Positions 26,237-34,627 of a stretch of 64,000 nt of DNA are shown piece after piece. The stretch lies in the NCBI GenBank assembly GCA_965277595.1, contig CBDIDH010000002.1, positions 124,001 to 188,000 of the forward strand. The letters are read 5' to 3'. The stretch is from CBDIDH01 sp965277595. GTDB lineage: Bacteria > Planctomycetota > Planctomycetia > Isosphaerales > Isosphaeraceae. Position numbers and translations under genes: made by a program. The notes under the pieces were generated by a model. It worked only from the letters and a program-made list of their open reading frames with translations. It made no database searches and was not told the DNA's origin. Numbering within the stretch: the first letter of the stretch is position 1; every line of letters starts with the position of its first letter.

Positions 26237-27061
26237 TCACTTCCGAAGCGGTCGGATCTCGATTTTACGGAAAAAGATCTCCGCCCCTTCCGACTGAAAC
26301 TGAATCTTTCCCGAGGTCCGGTTTGACTTCGTGCCCACGTTCACGACGACGCCGTTGACGATGTTCGTGATCGACTCGCCGTCGCAGATGACCTCAATCC
26401 GGTTCCATTCTCCCGTTGGTGACTCAAGATCGCGCGATCCCTTGAAGCCGAGCGTGTCCTTCCAGGTCGGGTCGCGGCCCCACCAGTTGAACCGGCCGCC
26501 GTCGCGGGTCACCGCCTTGCCCCCCTTTTCAAAGTAGAGCTGACCATCGGGGCCGACGCGCGTTGCGCAGGTCAGGCTGGGTTTTTCCAGGCCACCGACG
26601 ACCAGCAAATCTCCACAGCCCCCTTCGATGATCTGGCATTCGATCGACTCCATCCACATTCCGCCCGCCGCGCCGTCGGGACCGACGCAGTGGAGCAAAA
26701 TGCCCGAGTCTCGGGCTCTTTCCTTGCGAGCACCCCAGGTCGTTTTGCCCCATTTCCATTCGGCGATGAGTTGATAGTTTCCGAAGTTCCCACAGGTTGC
26801 CAGACCGCCGTATTCTTCACCCGAGACGCGAATCAGCCCCTCTTTGACAGTGAAGACCTGATTCGGATCCTCGTAACGGTGATCCTTGGTGAAGGCATAA
26901 AAGCCGGTAAGGTTCTTGCCGTTGAAAGCAAGCACGGGCTCACCCGTTTTGACCTTCGGGACGTCGCGCGCGAACGAGGGAATTCCCTCAACATCAACGC
27001 CTCGACAGAGGACGGGAACCAGACCAATCAGGGCGGCAATCTGAACGAGTCGACGGGTCAT
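26237..27061 (-). CDS. DUF1080 domain exported protein (3-keto-disaccharide hydrolase-like)
   Basis: A 274-residue protein with a short signal-like N-terminus (VQIAALIGLVPVLCRG). It then has the DUF1080 concanavalin-like fold: VLAFNGKNLTGFYAF at about 43-57, a central ECQIIEGGCGDL region, and the C-terminal GKIQFQSEGAEIFFRKIEIRPL, which is the signature ending of the family. The family is greatly expanded in planctomycetes, and a member has been linked to 3-ketoglycoside hydrolysis; substrate here is unknown. A small gene ends 12 bases upstream and may be in the same transcript. Confidence 0.9.
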   Translation of the reverse strand: MTRRLVQIAALIGLVPVLCRGVDVEGIPSFARDVPKVKTGEPVLAFNGKNLTGFYAFTKDHRYEDPNQVFTVKEGLIRVSGEEYGGLATCGNFGNYQLIAEWKWGKTTWGARKERARDSGILLHCVGPDGAAGGMWMESIECQIIEGGCGDLLVVGGLEKPSLTCATRVGPDGQLYFEKGGKAVTRDGGRFNWWGRDPTWKDTLGFKGSRDLESPTGEWNRIEVICDGESITNIVNGVVVNVGTKSNRTSGKIQFQSEGAEIFFRKIEIRPLRK

Positions 27062-27073
27062 CGCGACGACTCC

Positions 27074-27304
27074 TCAACGCCTGCGACGGTGGGTCTCGGC
27101 TCCGTTTTCACGACAGACTGCCTCGACGCGGGTGAACCACGACTCGTCGGGACAGCCGATCGAGAGCAACATCCCTTGCTCGTGTTCGATCTGTTCGGGC
27201 GGAGTTACACCGAGCCGGTCTCCAGGCACCCCGAGCGCGGTCAGGAGTTGAATCGCCAGGTTTCCCGAGGCCGAATTTCTGAAAAAGGCGACGATCCTGG
27301 GCAT
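27074..27304 (-). CDS. Small conserved-looking protein of unknown function
   Basis: A 76-residue frame from ATG 27304 (MPRIVAFFRNSASGNLAIQLL) with a beta-alpha start, GVPGDRLGVTPPEQI and GMLLSIGCPDESW, ending in an Arg-rich tail. The pattern resembles a small alpha/beta domain and amino-acid use is natural. No family recognised. A longer start at 27352 would add 16 residues. It is followed 12 bases later by the DUF1080 gene on the same strand. Confidence 0.55.
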   Translation of the reverse strand: MPRIVAFFRNSASGNLAIQLLTALGVPGDRLGVTPPEQIEHEQGMLLSIGCPDESWFTRVEAVCRENGAETHRRRR

Positions 27305-27539
27305 CGGCTCGACGTTCTTGACCAATCCCGGCCGGATCTGGGGGGCTTCCATTCAATGGGTCCTTCGTACCGCCGGTTTCGCTTTTGAACACAAACACAA
27401 CAAGGCAGAGTGTGACGCCCGCGCCTTCGATCCGCAAGCGGTTTCACCTCCCAACGTCGGTTTCCCTCGCGGCGCGTCTCTTTTGCTATCATGGAAGACC
27501 GTGAAGATCGCCCGCACCATCCCGACCGACGCGACATTC

Positions 27540-28394
27540 ATGTCGAGCTTGCTTCTGGCCGCTCTTTTTCTGGCGGAAGGTCCCCCCCCGACCCACCTGG
27601 AGCGCCTGGGCCGGTTCGAAAATCCGGCCATCCGCGAAGCCTCGGGGATGGTTCGAAGCCGCGTTTATCCGGGAATTTTCTGGGTTCACAACGACTCGGG
27701 GAATCCGCCTGTCCTCTTCGCCGTTCGCCGAGATGGCTCGCTCGTTCGCGCCTTTTCCGTCAATGTTCCGAACACCGACTGGGAAGACATCGCCGCCGAT
27801 GATGCCGGGCACCTCTACATCGGCGAGATTGGCAACAACGACGGCCGGCTCCCGCTTCGGGCCGTCTACCGGCTCACGGAACCCGACCCGTTCCGTGACG
27901 GCGAGGCGGTTCTCAAGGTGGAAACAGCCAGTTATTACCGATTTCCGCCCTCGGGTCGGTTCGACGCCGAGGCCCTGGTCTTCAAAAACGGCACGGCCTT
28001 GATTGTTTCCAAGACATTCGACGGCCGCCCCGCCGCAATTTTTTCGGTTCCGTTTGATCCGCCGGCTCCGTTGTTGCGACCGGCCTTGCCTGTTCAAACC
28101 GGAACCCTTGCAGGATTCCAGGAGCCCGTCACCGGGGCCGACCTGACCGCGAACGGCCGACGATTGGTCGTTTGTTCGCTGAAAACGGTCGGCGTTTATG
28201 AATTGAATGAGCGCGGAGACTGGAAATTGCTCACGATCCGGTCGTTTCAATCCGGCGATCAGGTCGAGGCCGTGGCCTGGGATGGCGACGATATCTTGCT
28301 CGCCGGTGAGGATCGTGGCCTGTTCCGTATCGCCGCGAAGGACTGGCGGGCTCACGACGCGTCCGCGGCGGACGTTTTCAAACATGCGAAGTGA
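27540..28394 (+). CDS. Exported beta-propeller-like protein
   Basis: A 284-residue protein. The N-terminal MSSLLLAALFLAEG looks like a short signal sequence. The body shows propeller-like strands: GMVRSRVYPGIFWVHNDSG, DWEDIAADDAGHLYIGEIGNN, DAEALVFKNGTALIVSK and QVEAVAWDGDDILLAGEDRGL. Each resembles a blade of SdiA-regulated/esterase-like propellers, where the conserved acidic WEDIA and NN residues often bind calcium. Function unknown. A GTG about 39 bases upstream could be an alternative start. It overlaps the start of thiO by 11 bases. Confidence 0.8.
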   Translation: MSSLLLAALFLAEGPPPTHLERLGRFENPAIREASGMVRSRVYPGIFWVHNDSGNPPVLFAVRRDGSLVRAFSVNVPNTDWEDIAADDAGHLYIGEIGNNDGRLPLRAVYRLTEPDPFRDGEAVLKVETASYYRFPPSGRFDAEALVFKNGTALIVSKTFDGRPAAIFSVPFDPPAPLLRPALPVQTGTLAGFQEPVTGADLTANGRRLVVCSLKTVGVYELNERGDWKLLTIRSFQSGDQVEAVAWDGDDILLAGEDRGLFRIAAKDWRAHDASAADVFKHAK

Positions 28395-29520
28395 CGTTGT
28401 GATCGTCGGCGCAGGCGTGATCGGGCTTTCCGTCGCGTATCGGCTGGGTTGCGAGGGGATTCAGGCGGCGATCTTTGATCGTCAGGAGATTGGCCGCGAG
28501 GCATCCTGGGCCGGTGCCGGTCTGATTCCCGCGAATACCGAGCGGCTCAGAACGAATTCGAGCACCGAGCTTCGATCGTGGAGCGCCGTGCTTTATCCGG
28601 AATGGTCGGCGGCCCTTCTCGAAGCGACGGGCATTGACAACGGCTATCGCCGGACCGGGGGCGTCGATGTCGCCGCGACGGTTGACGAAGAAAACGACCT
28701 CCGGTCGATGGCGGGACGTTGGCGAACCGAGAGCATTGTCTTCGAGCGACTCGCGCCTTCTGATTTTTATCGGGTCGAGCCGGCGCTCAATCCGAATTTA
28801 CGCGTCGCCTATTTCTTGCCGGATCGTGCCCAGATTCGCAATCCAAGGCATCTCCGCGCCCTGGCCGCCGCCGCAACCGCTCTCGGCGCGACGATCCAGA
28901 CCAACCAGCCGATTCTCGGCTTCGAAACGTCTGGCGATCGAGTCACGGCGGTGCGCACAGAGGCGGAAACGATCTCGTGTGGCCAGGTTCTCGTGACCGC
29001 CGGCGCCTGGACGGGGGGCCTGCTCGACGGCCTCGGCATCCAGGCGCCGACGCCGCCGTTGAAAGGGCAGATTGTCTTGCTCAAGAGCGATCGACCGCTG
29101 CTTCGGCGGATTGTCGAGCACGGCAAGAATTACCTCGTCCCTCGCGACGATGGGCGGATCTTGATCGGTGCGACCGAGGAAAATTCCGGGTTCGAGACCC
29201 GACCCACACCGCTCGGCGTGCGAAGCTTGCTCGACGAGGCGTTCGCGCTCTGCCCCACGCTCGTCGAGGCGGAACTCGAAGCGTCGTGGGCAGGTCTCCG
29301 ACCCGGAAGCGTGGACACCCGGCCCTATCTTGGCCCCCTGCCGGGCTTTTCGAACGCCTTTGTCGCCGCCGGCCACAAACGGGCGGGCTTGCAACTCTCT
29401 CCGGCGACAGCCGAGGTCGTGACCGACCTGATCCTGGGACGCCCCCCCCGGATCGACCTGCACCCGTTTCGAATCGGCCGCGAACCCGCCCCGGCGGACG
29501 ACGAGGTGTTTCGGTCCTGA
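28384..29520 (+). CDS. thiO: FAD-dependent glycine oxidase ThiO
   Basis: A 378-residue DAO-family flavoenzyme that oxidises glycine to iminoglycine for the thiazole ring of thiamin. The FAD-binding motif VVIVGAGVIGLSVAYRL is at about residues 5-21, followed by EASWAGAGLIPA (about 37-48), KGQIVLL near 229 and LRPGSVDTRPYLGP near 302-315, all typical of ThiO. Other thiamin genes are absent from the window, so a related amine oxidase cannot be fully excluded. The start overlaps the propeller gene. Confidence 0.87.
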   Translation: MRSDVVIVGAGVIGLSVAYRLGCEGIQAAIFDRQEIGREASWAGAGLIPANTERLRTNSSTELRSWSAVLYPEWSAALLEATGIDNGYRRTGGVDVAATVDEENDLRSMAGRWRTESIVFERLAPSDFYRVEPALNPNLRVAYFLPDRAQIRNPRHLRALAAAATALGATIQTNQPILGFETSGDRVTAVRTEAETISCGQVLVTAGAWTGGLLDGLGIQAPTPPLKGQIVLLKSDRPLLRRIVEHGKNYLVPRDDGRILIGATEENSGFETRPTPLGVRSLLDEAFALCPTLVEAELEASWAGLRPGSVDTRPYLGPLPGFSNAFVAAGHKRAGLQLSPATAEVVTDLILGRPPRIDLHPFRIGREPAPADDEVFRS

Positions 29521-29530
29521 ACCTTTGACT

Positions 29531-30199
29531 TCAATCGCCCGCGACGACGAGCACCTTTTTCGCCGCCGCGTGACCGAGCGCCACGGGACGGTCTCTCAGT
29601 TGGAAGACGAGGGCACCGGCCTCGGGACGATTTTCGAGGAGTTCGCCCGTGGCGTTCAGGTCCAGGCCGCACTCGGTCAGATAGCGAAGGAAAGCCGGGT
29701 CTTGATCGACGACGCGGACGACCCGGAATCGCCGCCCGGAGCCAAGGTCGGTCAGGGGCATCCCCTCGGTCTCGACGACAGAGCCGTCGGCCCTGGGAAT
29801 GGGATCGCCGTGGGGATCGACCGTCGGGTGACCGAGAAAGGCGTCAATCCGATCGATCAGACGCTCCGAGGCGGCATGCTCCATATGCTCAGCCTCGGCG
29901 TGAACCTCGTCCCAGGGCATCTGGAGCGTCTGGACGAGGAAGAGTTCCAGAAGCCGATGTCGGCGGATCACCTTCATCGCCAGGTCGCGTCCGGTCGGCG
30001 TGAGCCGCGCCCCTTCATAAGGCGTATACGTGGCCAGGCTGGCCTCGGAAAGGGTCTTGAGCATGCCGGTGACGGTTCCTGGCGAGACGTTGAGCGCCGC
30101 GGCAAGCTCGCCGGTTCCCACGCGATCGCCCGACTCGTGGTCGCGGCCGGCGATCAAGGCGATGGTCTTCACGTAGTTCTCGACCGTCAAGCTTGCCAC
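29531..30199 (-). CDS. DtxR/MntR-family metal-dependent transcriptional regulator
   Basis: A 222-residue regulator. The winged helix lies at about residues 1-65 (SLTVENYVKTIALI, LNVSPGTVTGMLKTLSEASL). The metal-binding and dimerisation domain follows, with HAEAEHMEHAASERLIDRID near 99-118 providing the E and H ligands. A FeoA/SH3-like C-terminus follows (LTDLGSGRRFRVVRV). It likely represses metal uptake or activates efflux in response to Fe(II) or Mn(II); no transporter gene is nearby. The GTG at 30199 is chosen because it fits the usual family start; a TTG at 30247 would add 16 residues. Confidence 0.88.
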   Translation of the reverse strand: MASLTVENYVKTIALIAGRDHESGDRVGTGELAAALNVSPGTVTGMLKTLSEASLATYTPYEGARLTPTGRDLAMKVIRRHRLLELFLVQTLQMPWDEVHAEAEHMEHAASERLIDRIDAFLGHPTVDPHGDPIPRADGSVVETEGMPLTDLGSGRRFRVVRVVDQDPAFLRYLTECGLDLNATGELLENRPEAGALVFQLRDRPVALGHAAAKKVLVVAGD

Positions 30200-30317
30200 G
30201 TCGTTCGATGCCCCGTACCGACCGACCGACCCGACCCGCGGAAGCAAACGCCTTGGGATCGTCCGCTAGTTTACGACCGATTGGCGCCAAAGCAAAGCAA
30301 AGTCCCCGCCAAAGTCG

Positions 30318-31643
30318 TCAGTCGGAATCCGGCTCATCGTCGAACGACTCCATCGGCCCGAGGTCGTCATCGGCGAGACCCGGCGACGGACCGATCCGGT
30401 CGCCCATGCGAAGCCAGACGGCCTTGAGGTAGGCACCTTCCAGCGCATCGAGACCGACAGGGTGGTCGGGCGAGGCCCCGGTCACGGCCAGAACCTGCGC
30501 GGATCGACCCGCTTTTCTCGCCGCGGCGCGGAGCAGATAGAGGAATTCCTCGGGCGGCAGCAGGCCCGAGCAGGAGCAGGTCAGGAGCATTCCGCCCGGC
30601 TCAACCAGACCCATCGCGAGCACGTTGAGGTCAAAATACTTCCGTTTTCCCGAAGCGATGTCGAGCCGGCCGGGAATCAGCTTGGGTGGGTCGAGAACGA
30701 GGGCACCATAACTCCGACCGTTGGTGATCATCTGCCGCATATAGCCAAAAGCGTCGGCATGGACGAGCGTGGGCCGGACCTGGTTGGCGTTGGCGTTCTC
30801 GCGGGCAAGGGCGATGGCCTTCTCGTCGAGATCAACGCAGGTCACCTCGCGGGCACCCCCCTTGACCGCCGCGTAAACGCCGAAGCCCCCTGTGTAACAA
30901 CACACATCGAGAACCGACCGGTCCTTGCAGTAACCAGCCAGTCTGAGCCGATTTTCGCGCTGATCGCAGAAGAAACCGGTCTTGTGACCCCCTTCAAAGT
31001 GGACCCGGTAGCGAACCCCGTTCTCGACGATCGTCACGCGCTGAGGAAGGTCGGAACTGGCGACCGGACGGCCGGGAAAGTCCTCGGCGAGGGCAATGCG
31101 CTCGTCGACGTGGACCCGGTAGTGTTTCGTTCCCGCTGCCTCCGCGAGAATTTCCAGGATCGGGCCGATCCGCTGATACATGCCCAGGCTGAACACCTCG
31201 ACCGAGAGAACGTCATCGAAGCGGTCAACGATCAGACCCGAGAGACCGTCTCCCTCGGCGTGGACGACGCGATAGGCGTTGGTCGTCGCGTCGAGCCCGA
31301 GGGCGTCGCGCCGCAAGGAAACCGCCCGGGTGAGCCGTTCCTTCCAAAAGTCTAGGCCCGGGGGCGTGACGCCCGGACTGAGCAGCCTCAGGGTGATCTG
31401 GGACCGGCTGTTCCAGAAGCCGAAGCCGATCGGAAATCGGTCGCGATCGACCACCCGGACGAGGTCGCCGTCTCTCGGCCGGACGACTCCGGCCGGTCCG
31501 ATCACCATCTTTCGATAAACAAAAGGATGGTTCCCGGGCGCTCTCACGGCGACTACCGGCAGTTCGCCCGTCGGTTCCAGCGGTCGGTCGGGAACGGGGA
31601 CCGTCGGGGCAGTCTCCCCCTCGGGTCGGAATCGGCGGCTCAT
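30318..31643 (-). CDS. Class I SAM-dependent rRNA methyltransferase (RlmI-like)
   Basis: A 441-residue RNA methyltransferase. An N-terminal PUA-like domain covers about residues 35-110 (PAGVVRPRDGDLVRVVDRD), a middle domain begins near 120, and the Rossmann fold is at about 230-400 with VLDVCCYTGGFGVYAA (motif I), CVDLDEKA, ALVLDPPKL (motif IV) and CSCSGLL, which fits the m5C23S rRNA enzyme RlmI and relatives. It carries an extra Asp/Glu-rich tail (DDEPDSD) and a long N-terminus. The site methylated here is an inference. Confidence 0.87.
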   Translation of the reverse strand: MSRRFRPEGETAPTVPVPDRPLEPTGELPVVAVRAPGNHPFVYRKMVIGPAGVVRPRDGDLVRVVDRDRFPIGFGFWNSRSQITLRLLSPGVTPPGLDFWKERLTRAVSLRRDALGLDATTNAYRVVHAEGDGLSGLIVDRFDDVLSVEVFSLGMYQRIGPILEILAEAAGTKHYRVHVDERIALAEDFPGRPVASSDLPQRVTIVENGVRYRVHFEGGHKTGFFCDQRENRLRLAGYCKDRSVLDVCCYTGGFGVYAAVKGGAREVTCVDLDEKAIALARENANANQVRPTLVHADAFGYMRQMITNGRSYGALVLDPPKLIPGRLDIASGKRKYFDLNVLAMGLVEPGGMLLTCSCSGLLPPEEFLYLLRAAARKAGRSAQVLAVTGASPDHPVGLDALEGAYLKAVWLRMGDRIGPSPGLADDDLGPMESFDDEPDSD

Positions 31644-31769
31644 GACGACACGCTCAAGGCGAGACTCATTTGTGTGAAAGCCAGTTTGGGAACCAAGATA
31701 TCGAAAGCGGGGCGGGATCGGTCACAGATTTCAAAAAGCGTGGGCCGATTGAACCGAAAGCGAAAGACG

Positions 31770-32114
31770 TCAGATCATATCGTCGTCATCGGCCTCGGTT
31801 TCCTCGTCGTCGAACTCGTCGGCAAGATTTTCGCCCGAATTATTGCGAAGGAGGCGGCGGAGGCGGACGAGAAGCGCCGTGGCATAACGCTCAACGGCCA
31901 GCTGTTTCGTCAAGACGGGCTCGACGATCGCCGCGAGTGGAATCTCGGCGAGCAGTTTATGAGCCTTCGAGAGGCTCTCCCAGCCGACCTTGATAACCGT
32001 CGGGTTTGCGTTGGCATCGCCTCGGGCAAGCTTCATCACTTGCCTGGCTTTTTTCAAGCCCGCCTGGGCTTGCTGAAGTTGTCGGAGCGCGGCCCCTGGG
32101 CTCATCTGAGACAT
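31770..32114 (-). CDS. Small helical protein with acidic tail, unknown function
   Basis: A 114-residue protein, almost wholly helical: MSQMSPGAALRQLQQAQAG, KARQVMKLARG and AVERYATALLVRLRRLL. The C-terminus is strongly acidic (FDDEETEADDDDMI). No family recognised. It is divergent from clpS, whose start lies 137 bases away, and lies downstream of the rRNA methyltransferase gene in the opposite order, so it is probably a single gene. The amino-acid make-up supports a real protein. Confidence 0.7.
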   Translation of the reverse strand: MSQMSPGAALRQLQQAQAGLKKARQVMKLARGDANANPTVIKVGWESLSKAHKLLAEIPLAAIVEPVLTKQLAVERYATALLVRLRRLLRNNSGENLADEFDDEETEADDDDMI

Positions 32115-32251
32115 CGGTCAACGTTCCCGGTTCGGTCCATCCATCATTCGGCGCGACTTTGGTTGCGAAATCACGGTTCCGCAAGACGGGGCCAAACCAT
32201 TATAATAGAGGCTTCGTGTCACAGGTACAATCGCGACCTGGAGCCGTCCGC

Positions 32252-32632
32252 ATGAGTGACGCCGACGACATCGAGACTGAGAGCGCCGGGACCGAAACGG
32301 TCGTCACGACCCAGACCGAGCCTCGCGGCAAGACGGCGACGGAGTCGCAAACCAAGCAACTCCCGCCGTTTAACGTCATTATCCTCAACGACGAGGAACA
32401 CACGGTTGATTATGTGGTCGAGCTGCTGACCAAGCTTTTCGCCCACCCGCTCAAGGCGGCCGTGGAACTGACCTGGCGAATTCATAACACGGGCCGGGCC
32501 GTGGTTTATACCACGCATAAGGAAAAGGCCGAGCTGAAGCGCGACCAGGTGCTTTCCTACGGGCCCGACCCGCGTCTTGGAGCGTCTCAGGGGCCGCTCG
32601 GCTGTTACATCGAACCCGCGCCCGCGGATTGA
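32252..32632 (+). CDS. clpS: ClpS-type ATP-dependent Clp protease adaptor
   Basis: A 126-residue adaptor that delivers N-degron substrates to ClpAP. The core FNVIILNDEEHTVDYVVELL at about residues 40-59 matches the family NDDYTPM region, with the third and later residues changed, as in other planctomycete ClpS. HNTGRAVVYTTHKEKAELKRDQV at about 76-98 is also typical. The N-terminal 38 residues are polar and disordered. ATG 32252 is used because it directly precedes this tail. Confidence 0.88.
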   Translation: MSDADDIETESAGTETVVTTQTEPRGKTATESQTKQLPPFNVIILNDEEHTVDYVVELLTKLFAHPLKAAVELTWRIHNTGRAVVYTTHKEKAELKRDQVLSYGPDPRLGASQGPLGCYIEPAPAD

Positions 32633-33159
32633 GGCTGTCCGAACGGAAGACCCGGAATCGTCAAGCCCTCAAGCTGGAATCGCTCGCGGAAGTCGTCCAC
32701 GGTCTCGACCGCCGCGCTGGAGGCGTCGCCGATGGTCATTCCCACGGCCTCGGTGCCAAGCTTCAAGGCCAGATAATCTTCCATCAGGCCGAGCACGGGT
32801 TGGGGAATCCTCAGACTCCAACCGAGCGACCGCCGCACCTTCGGGGCCATGACCGCAACGCCAATCGCCACGGCGGCGCCGAGGGGCTTGATCCAGGGGT
32901 CGGCATTCGGGCCATCTTCCTCCGCGCACTTGCCGGCGACCCAGGCTCCGGCCAAACCTCGGGCCACGAGCGACGGTAACGAATCGCGGCTCGGAACAAA
33001 CGGCAGCTTGTCGAAGACCAGTTCACCGAGCGCGGCCGCCGCCAGGTGGTGTTGTTCGGGAAGGTGCCGCGAACGGGCCAGAAGCGCCGGGCCGAGCGCG
33101 GCTCGAAGTCCCGTGACGACCGCCAGTTTCAAGGCTTTTTCCATCGACGCACTCGCCAT
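32605..33159 (-). CDS. DUF4126-like integral membrane protein
   Basis: A 184-residue protein. VVTGLRAALGPALLARSRH, GELVFDKLPFVPSRDSLPS and ARGLAGAWVAGK follow the DUF4126 pattern of G(L)R at the start and an ElxxDKxPxxPsR motif. Two to three further hydrophobic stretches follow (AVAIGVAVMAP). ATG 33159 is set by GAGGAG about nine bases upstream. The 3' end runs 28 bases into the clpS 3' end (convergent). The family's function is unknown. Confidence 0.75.
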   Translation of the reverse strand: MASASMEKALKLAVVTGLRAALGPALLARSRHLPEQHHLAAAALGELVFDKLPFVPSRDSLPSLVARGLAGAWVAGKCAEEDGPNADPWIKPLGAAVAIGVAVMAPKVRRSLGWSLRIPQPVLGLMEDYLALKLGTEAVGMTIGDASSAAVETVDDFRERFQLEGLTIPGLPFGQPQSAGAGSM

Positions 33160-33236
33160 CGGAAGTAACTCCTCGGGTGGGTCCGATTGATTGTCCGCCC
33201 AGCTCAGACCGCATGGCCGCCGGGCCTTCCGGTTCC

Positions 33237-34136
33237 TTAGCATGCAAGGAATGGACCGCTCGTCCGGGAAGTCGTTTCAGAACGTTCCAAATCGATTGCC
33301 GCGCGGAGCCCGGCGCGGCAATCGGGATATGCCAGAACGAGTTCAAGCTCATCACGAATGCGACGGTTGGAAACCCGTTTGTTCGAATCCTCGCGCTGAG
33401 CCTCGGCGCTTCCCGACTCGGGAGCCTGGAACCGAGGCGGCGAGCAACCGAGCACTTCGGCCACGTACTGATAAAACTCACGCCGAGGCAGGGGTTGATC
33501 GTCGCTCGCCAGATACGTCCGACCCGACAGGCCACGATCGAGCGCAACGAGCGCGGCCGAGGCGGCGTCGTCAATCTGGATCAGGTTCAGCCATTTTTCG
33601 GGGTCGCCGACGATCGGCTCTCCCCGTTCGATCGCCGCCCTGCGCAAGATTCGACCAGGCCCATAAAGCCCGGAATAGCGAACGACGACGACCTCGAATT
33701 CTGACCCGAGCGCGATTGATTCGGCATCGAGACAGACGCGGCCCGACTCGGTCGCCGGATCGGTCGGCGAATCCTCGTTGACCCATCCGCCATCGTTCCG
33801 GCCGTAGACACTCGTCGCGCTCACATAGACAAGGCGCTGGGTTTTGCCGTTCAGGGCGCGCAGGACGTTGCGAAGTCCATCAAGATAGAGGGCCCGCATC
33901 GAAACTCCCGCGGTCCGGTCAAACCCGACGCAGTAGAGGACGCGATCGGCTTTGGGCAGACCGTGAAGACTCGCGGGATCGAGAACGTTGGCGATCACGG
34001 GCGAAATCCCCGACGCGCGCAGTCGCTCGGCGCGCGCTTCGGTCCGGGTCGTCCCGAAAATCGGTTGGCTTCGTTTTCCCAATAGGTGGCCGACGCGAAG
34101 CCCAAGGTAACCGCAGCCGACGATCAGGGTCGTCAT
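33237..34136 (-). CDS. NAD-dependent epimerase/dehydratase (extended SDR, YeeZ-like)
   Basis: A 299-residue oxidoreductase-fold protein. The N-terminal TLIVGCGYLGLRVGHLL is the dinucleotide-binding Gly motif, followed by VYVSATSVYGRNDGGWV at about residues 111-127 with the family's SxxxVYG, and YSGLYGPGR. Small variants such as this usually act on nucleotide sugars or are of unknown substrate. Its start overlaps the ruvX stop by 4 bases, implying coupled translation, though the proteins have no evident link. Confidence 0.85.
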   Translation of the reverse strand: MTTLIVGCGYLGLRVGHLLGKRSQPIFGTTRTEARAERLRASGISPVIANVLDPASLHGLPKADRVLYCVGFDRTAGVSMRALYLDGLRNVLRALNGKTQRLVYVSATSVYGRNDGGWVNEDSPTDPATESGRVCLDAESIALGSEFEVVVVRYSGLYGPGRILRRAAIERGEPIVGDPEKWLNLIQIDDAASAALVALDRGLSGRTYLASDDQPLPRREFYQYVAEVLGCSPPRFQAPESGSAEAQREDSNKRVSNRRIRDELELVLAYPDCRAGLRAAIDLERSETTSRTSGPFLAC

Positions 34137-34600
34137 CGCGCGGCCTCGTCGGGGTCTGCCAGCGGAGCAGGGCGTTCGAGCGTTTCCGGGCAACCGTCGT
34201 CGAGATAATTTTGTAAAAGGAGACGAGCGGCCAGCATATCGCGCAATCCTTTGCGCTTGCTTCGTTTCAGGCCGATGGCAATCAGACTCTCCTCGGCCTC
34301 GACGGTCGTGTAACGTTCATCGACGTAAACGACAGGCAGGCCGGTAACCTCGCCCAGCCAGTCGCCCCAGGTTCTTGCCAGTGAGGCGCTCGTTCCTTCG
34401 CGACCGCCGAGGTGAACGGGAAGGCCAATCACAATCCGGTCCACCTCGTTCTCGCGGGCGAGCGTCTGGTAATGGCGAGCGTCCTGATTCTTGTCGCGGC
34501 GTTCATATACTTCGAGCGGGGTGGCAATCTTCCTTCGAGAGTCGCTCAGGGCCGCCCCGACCCGTTTCGTGCCGAAATCAAGCCCCAGGATACAGGACAT
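34133..34600 (-). CDS. ruvX: Putative pre-16S rRNA nuclease / Holliday junction resolvase RuvX (YqgF)
   Basis: A 155-residue RNase H-like nuclease. The start SCILGLDFGTKRVGAALSD carries the catalytic D of the DxGxKR motif, followed by RIVIGLPVHLGGREG at about 57-71 and VYVDERYTTVEAEESL near 93-108, all family hallmarks. E. coli YqgF matures the 5' end of 16S rRNA. A GTG just upstream of ATG 34600 could extend it by one residue. ManC lies 27 bases upstream. Confidence 0.93.
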   Translation of the reverse strand: MSCILGLDFGTKRVGAALSDSRRKIATPLEVYERRDKNQDARHYQTLARENEVDRIVIGLPVHLGGREGTSASLARTWGDWLGEVTGLPVVYVDERYTTVEAEESLIAIGLKRSKRKGLRDMLAARLLLQNYLDDGCPETLERPAPLADPDEAAR

Positions 34601-34627
34601 CACGCGCTCCCAAAGCCCCTCGATCGC

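Noticed and set aside
29525..30427. 300-codon plus-strand frame over the DtxR/MntR gene
   Set aside because: The minus-strand regulator carries recognisable HTH and metal-binding motifs; the plus-strand frame is its shadow.
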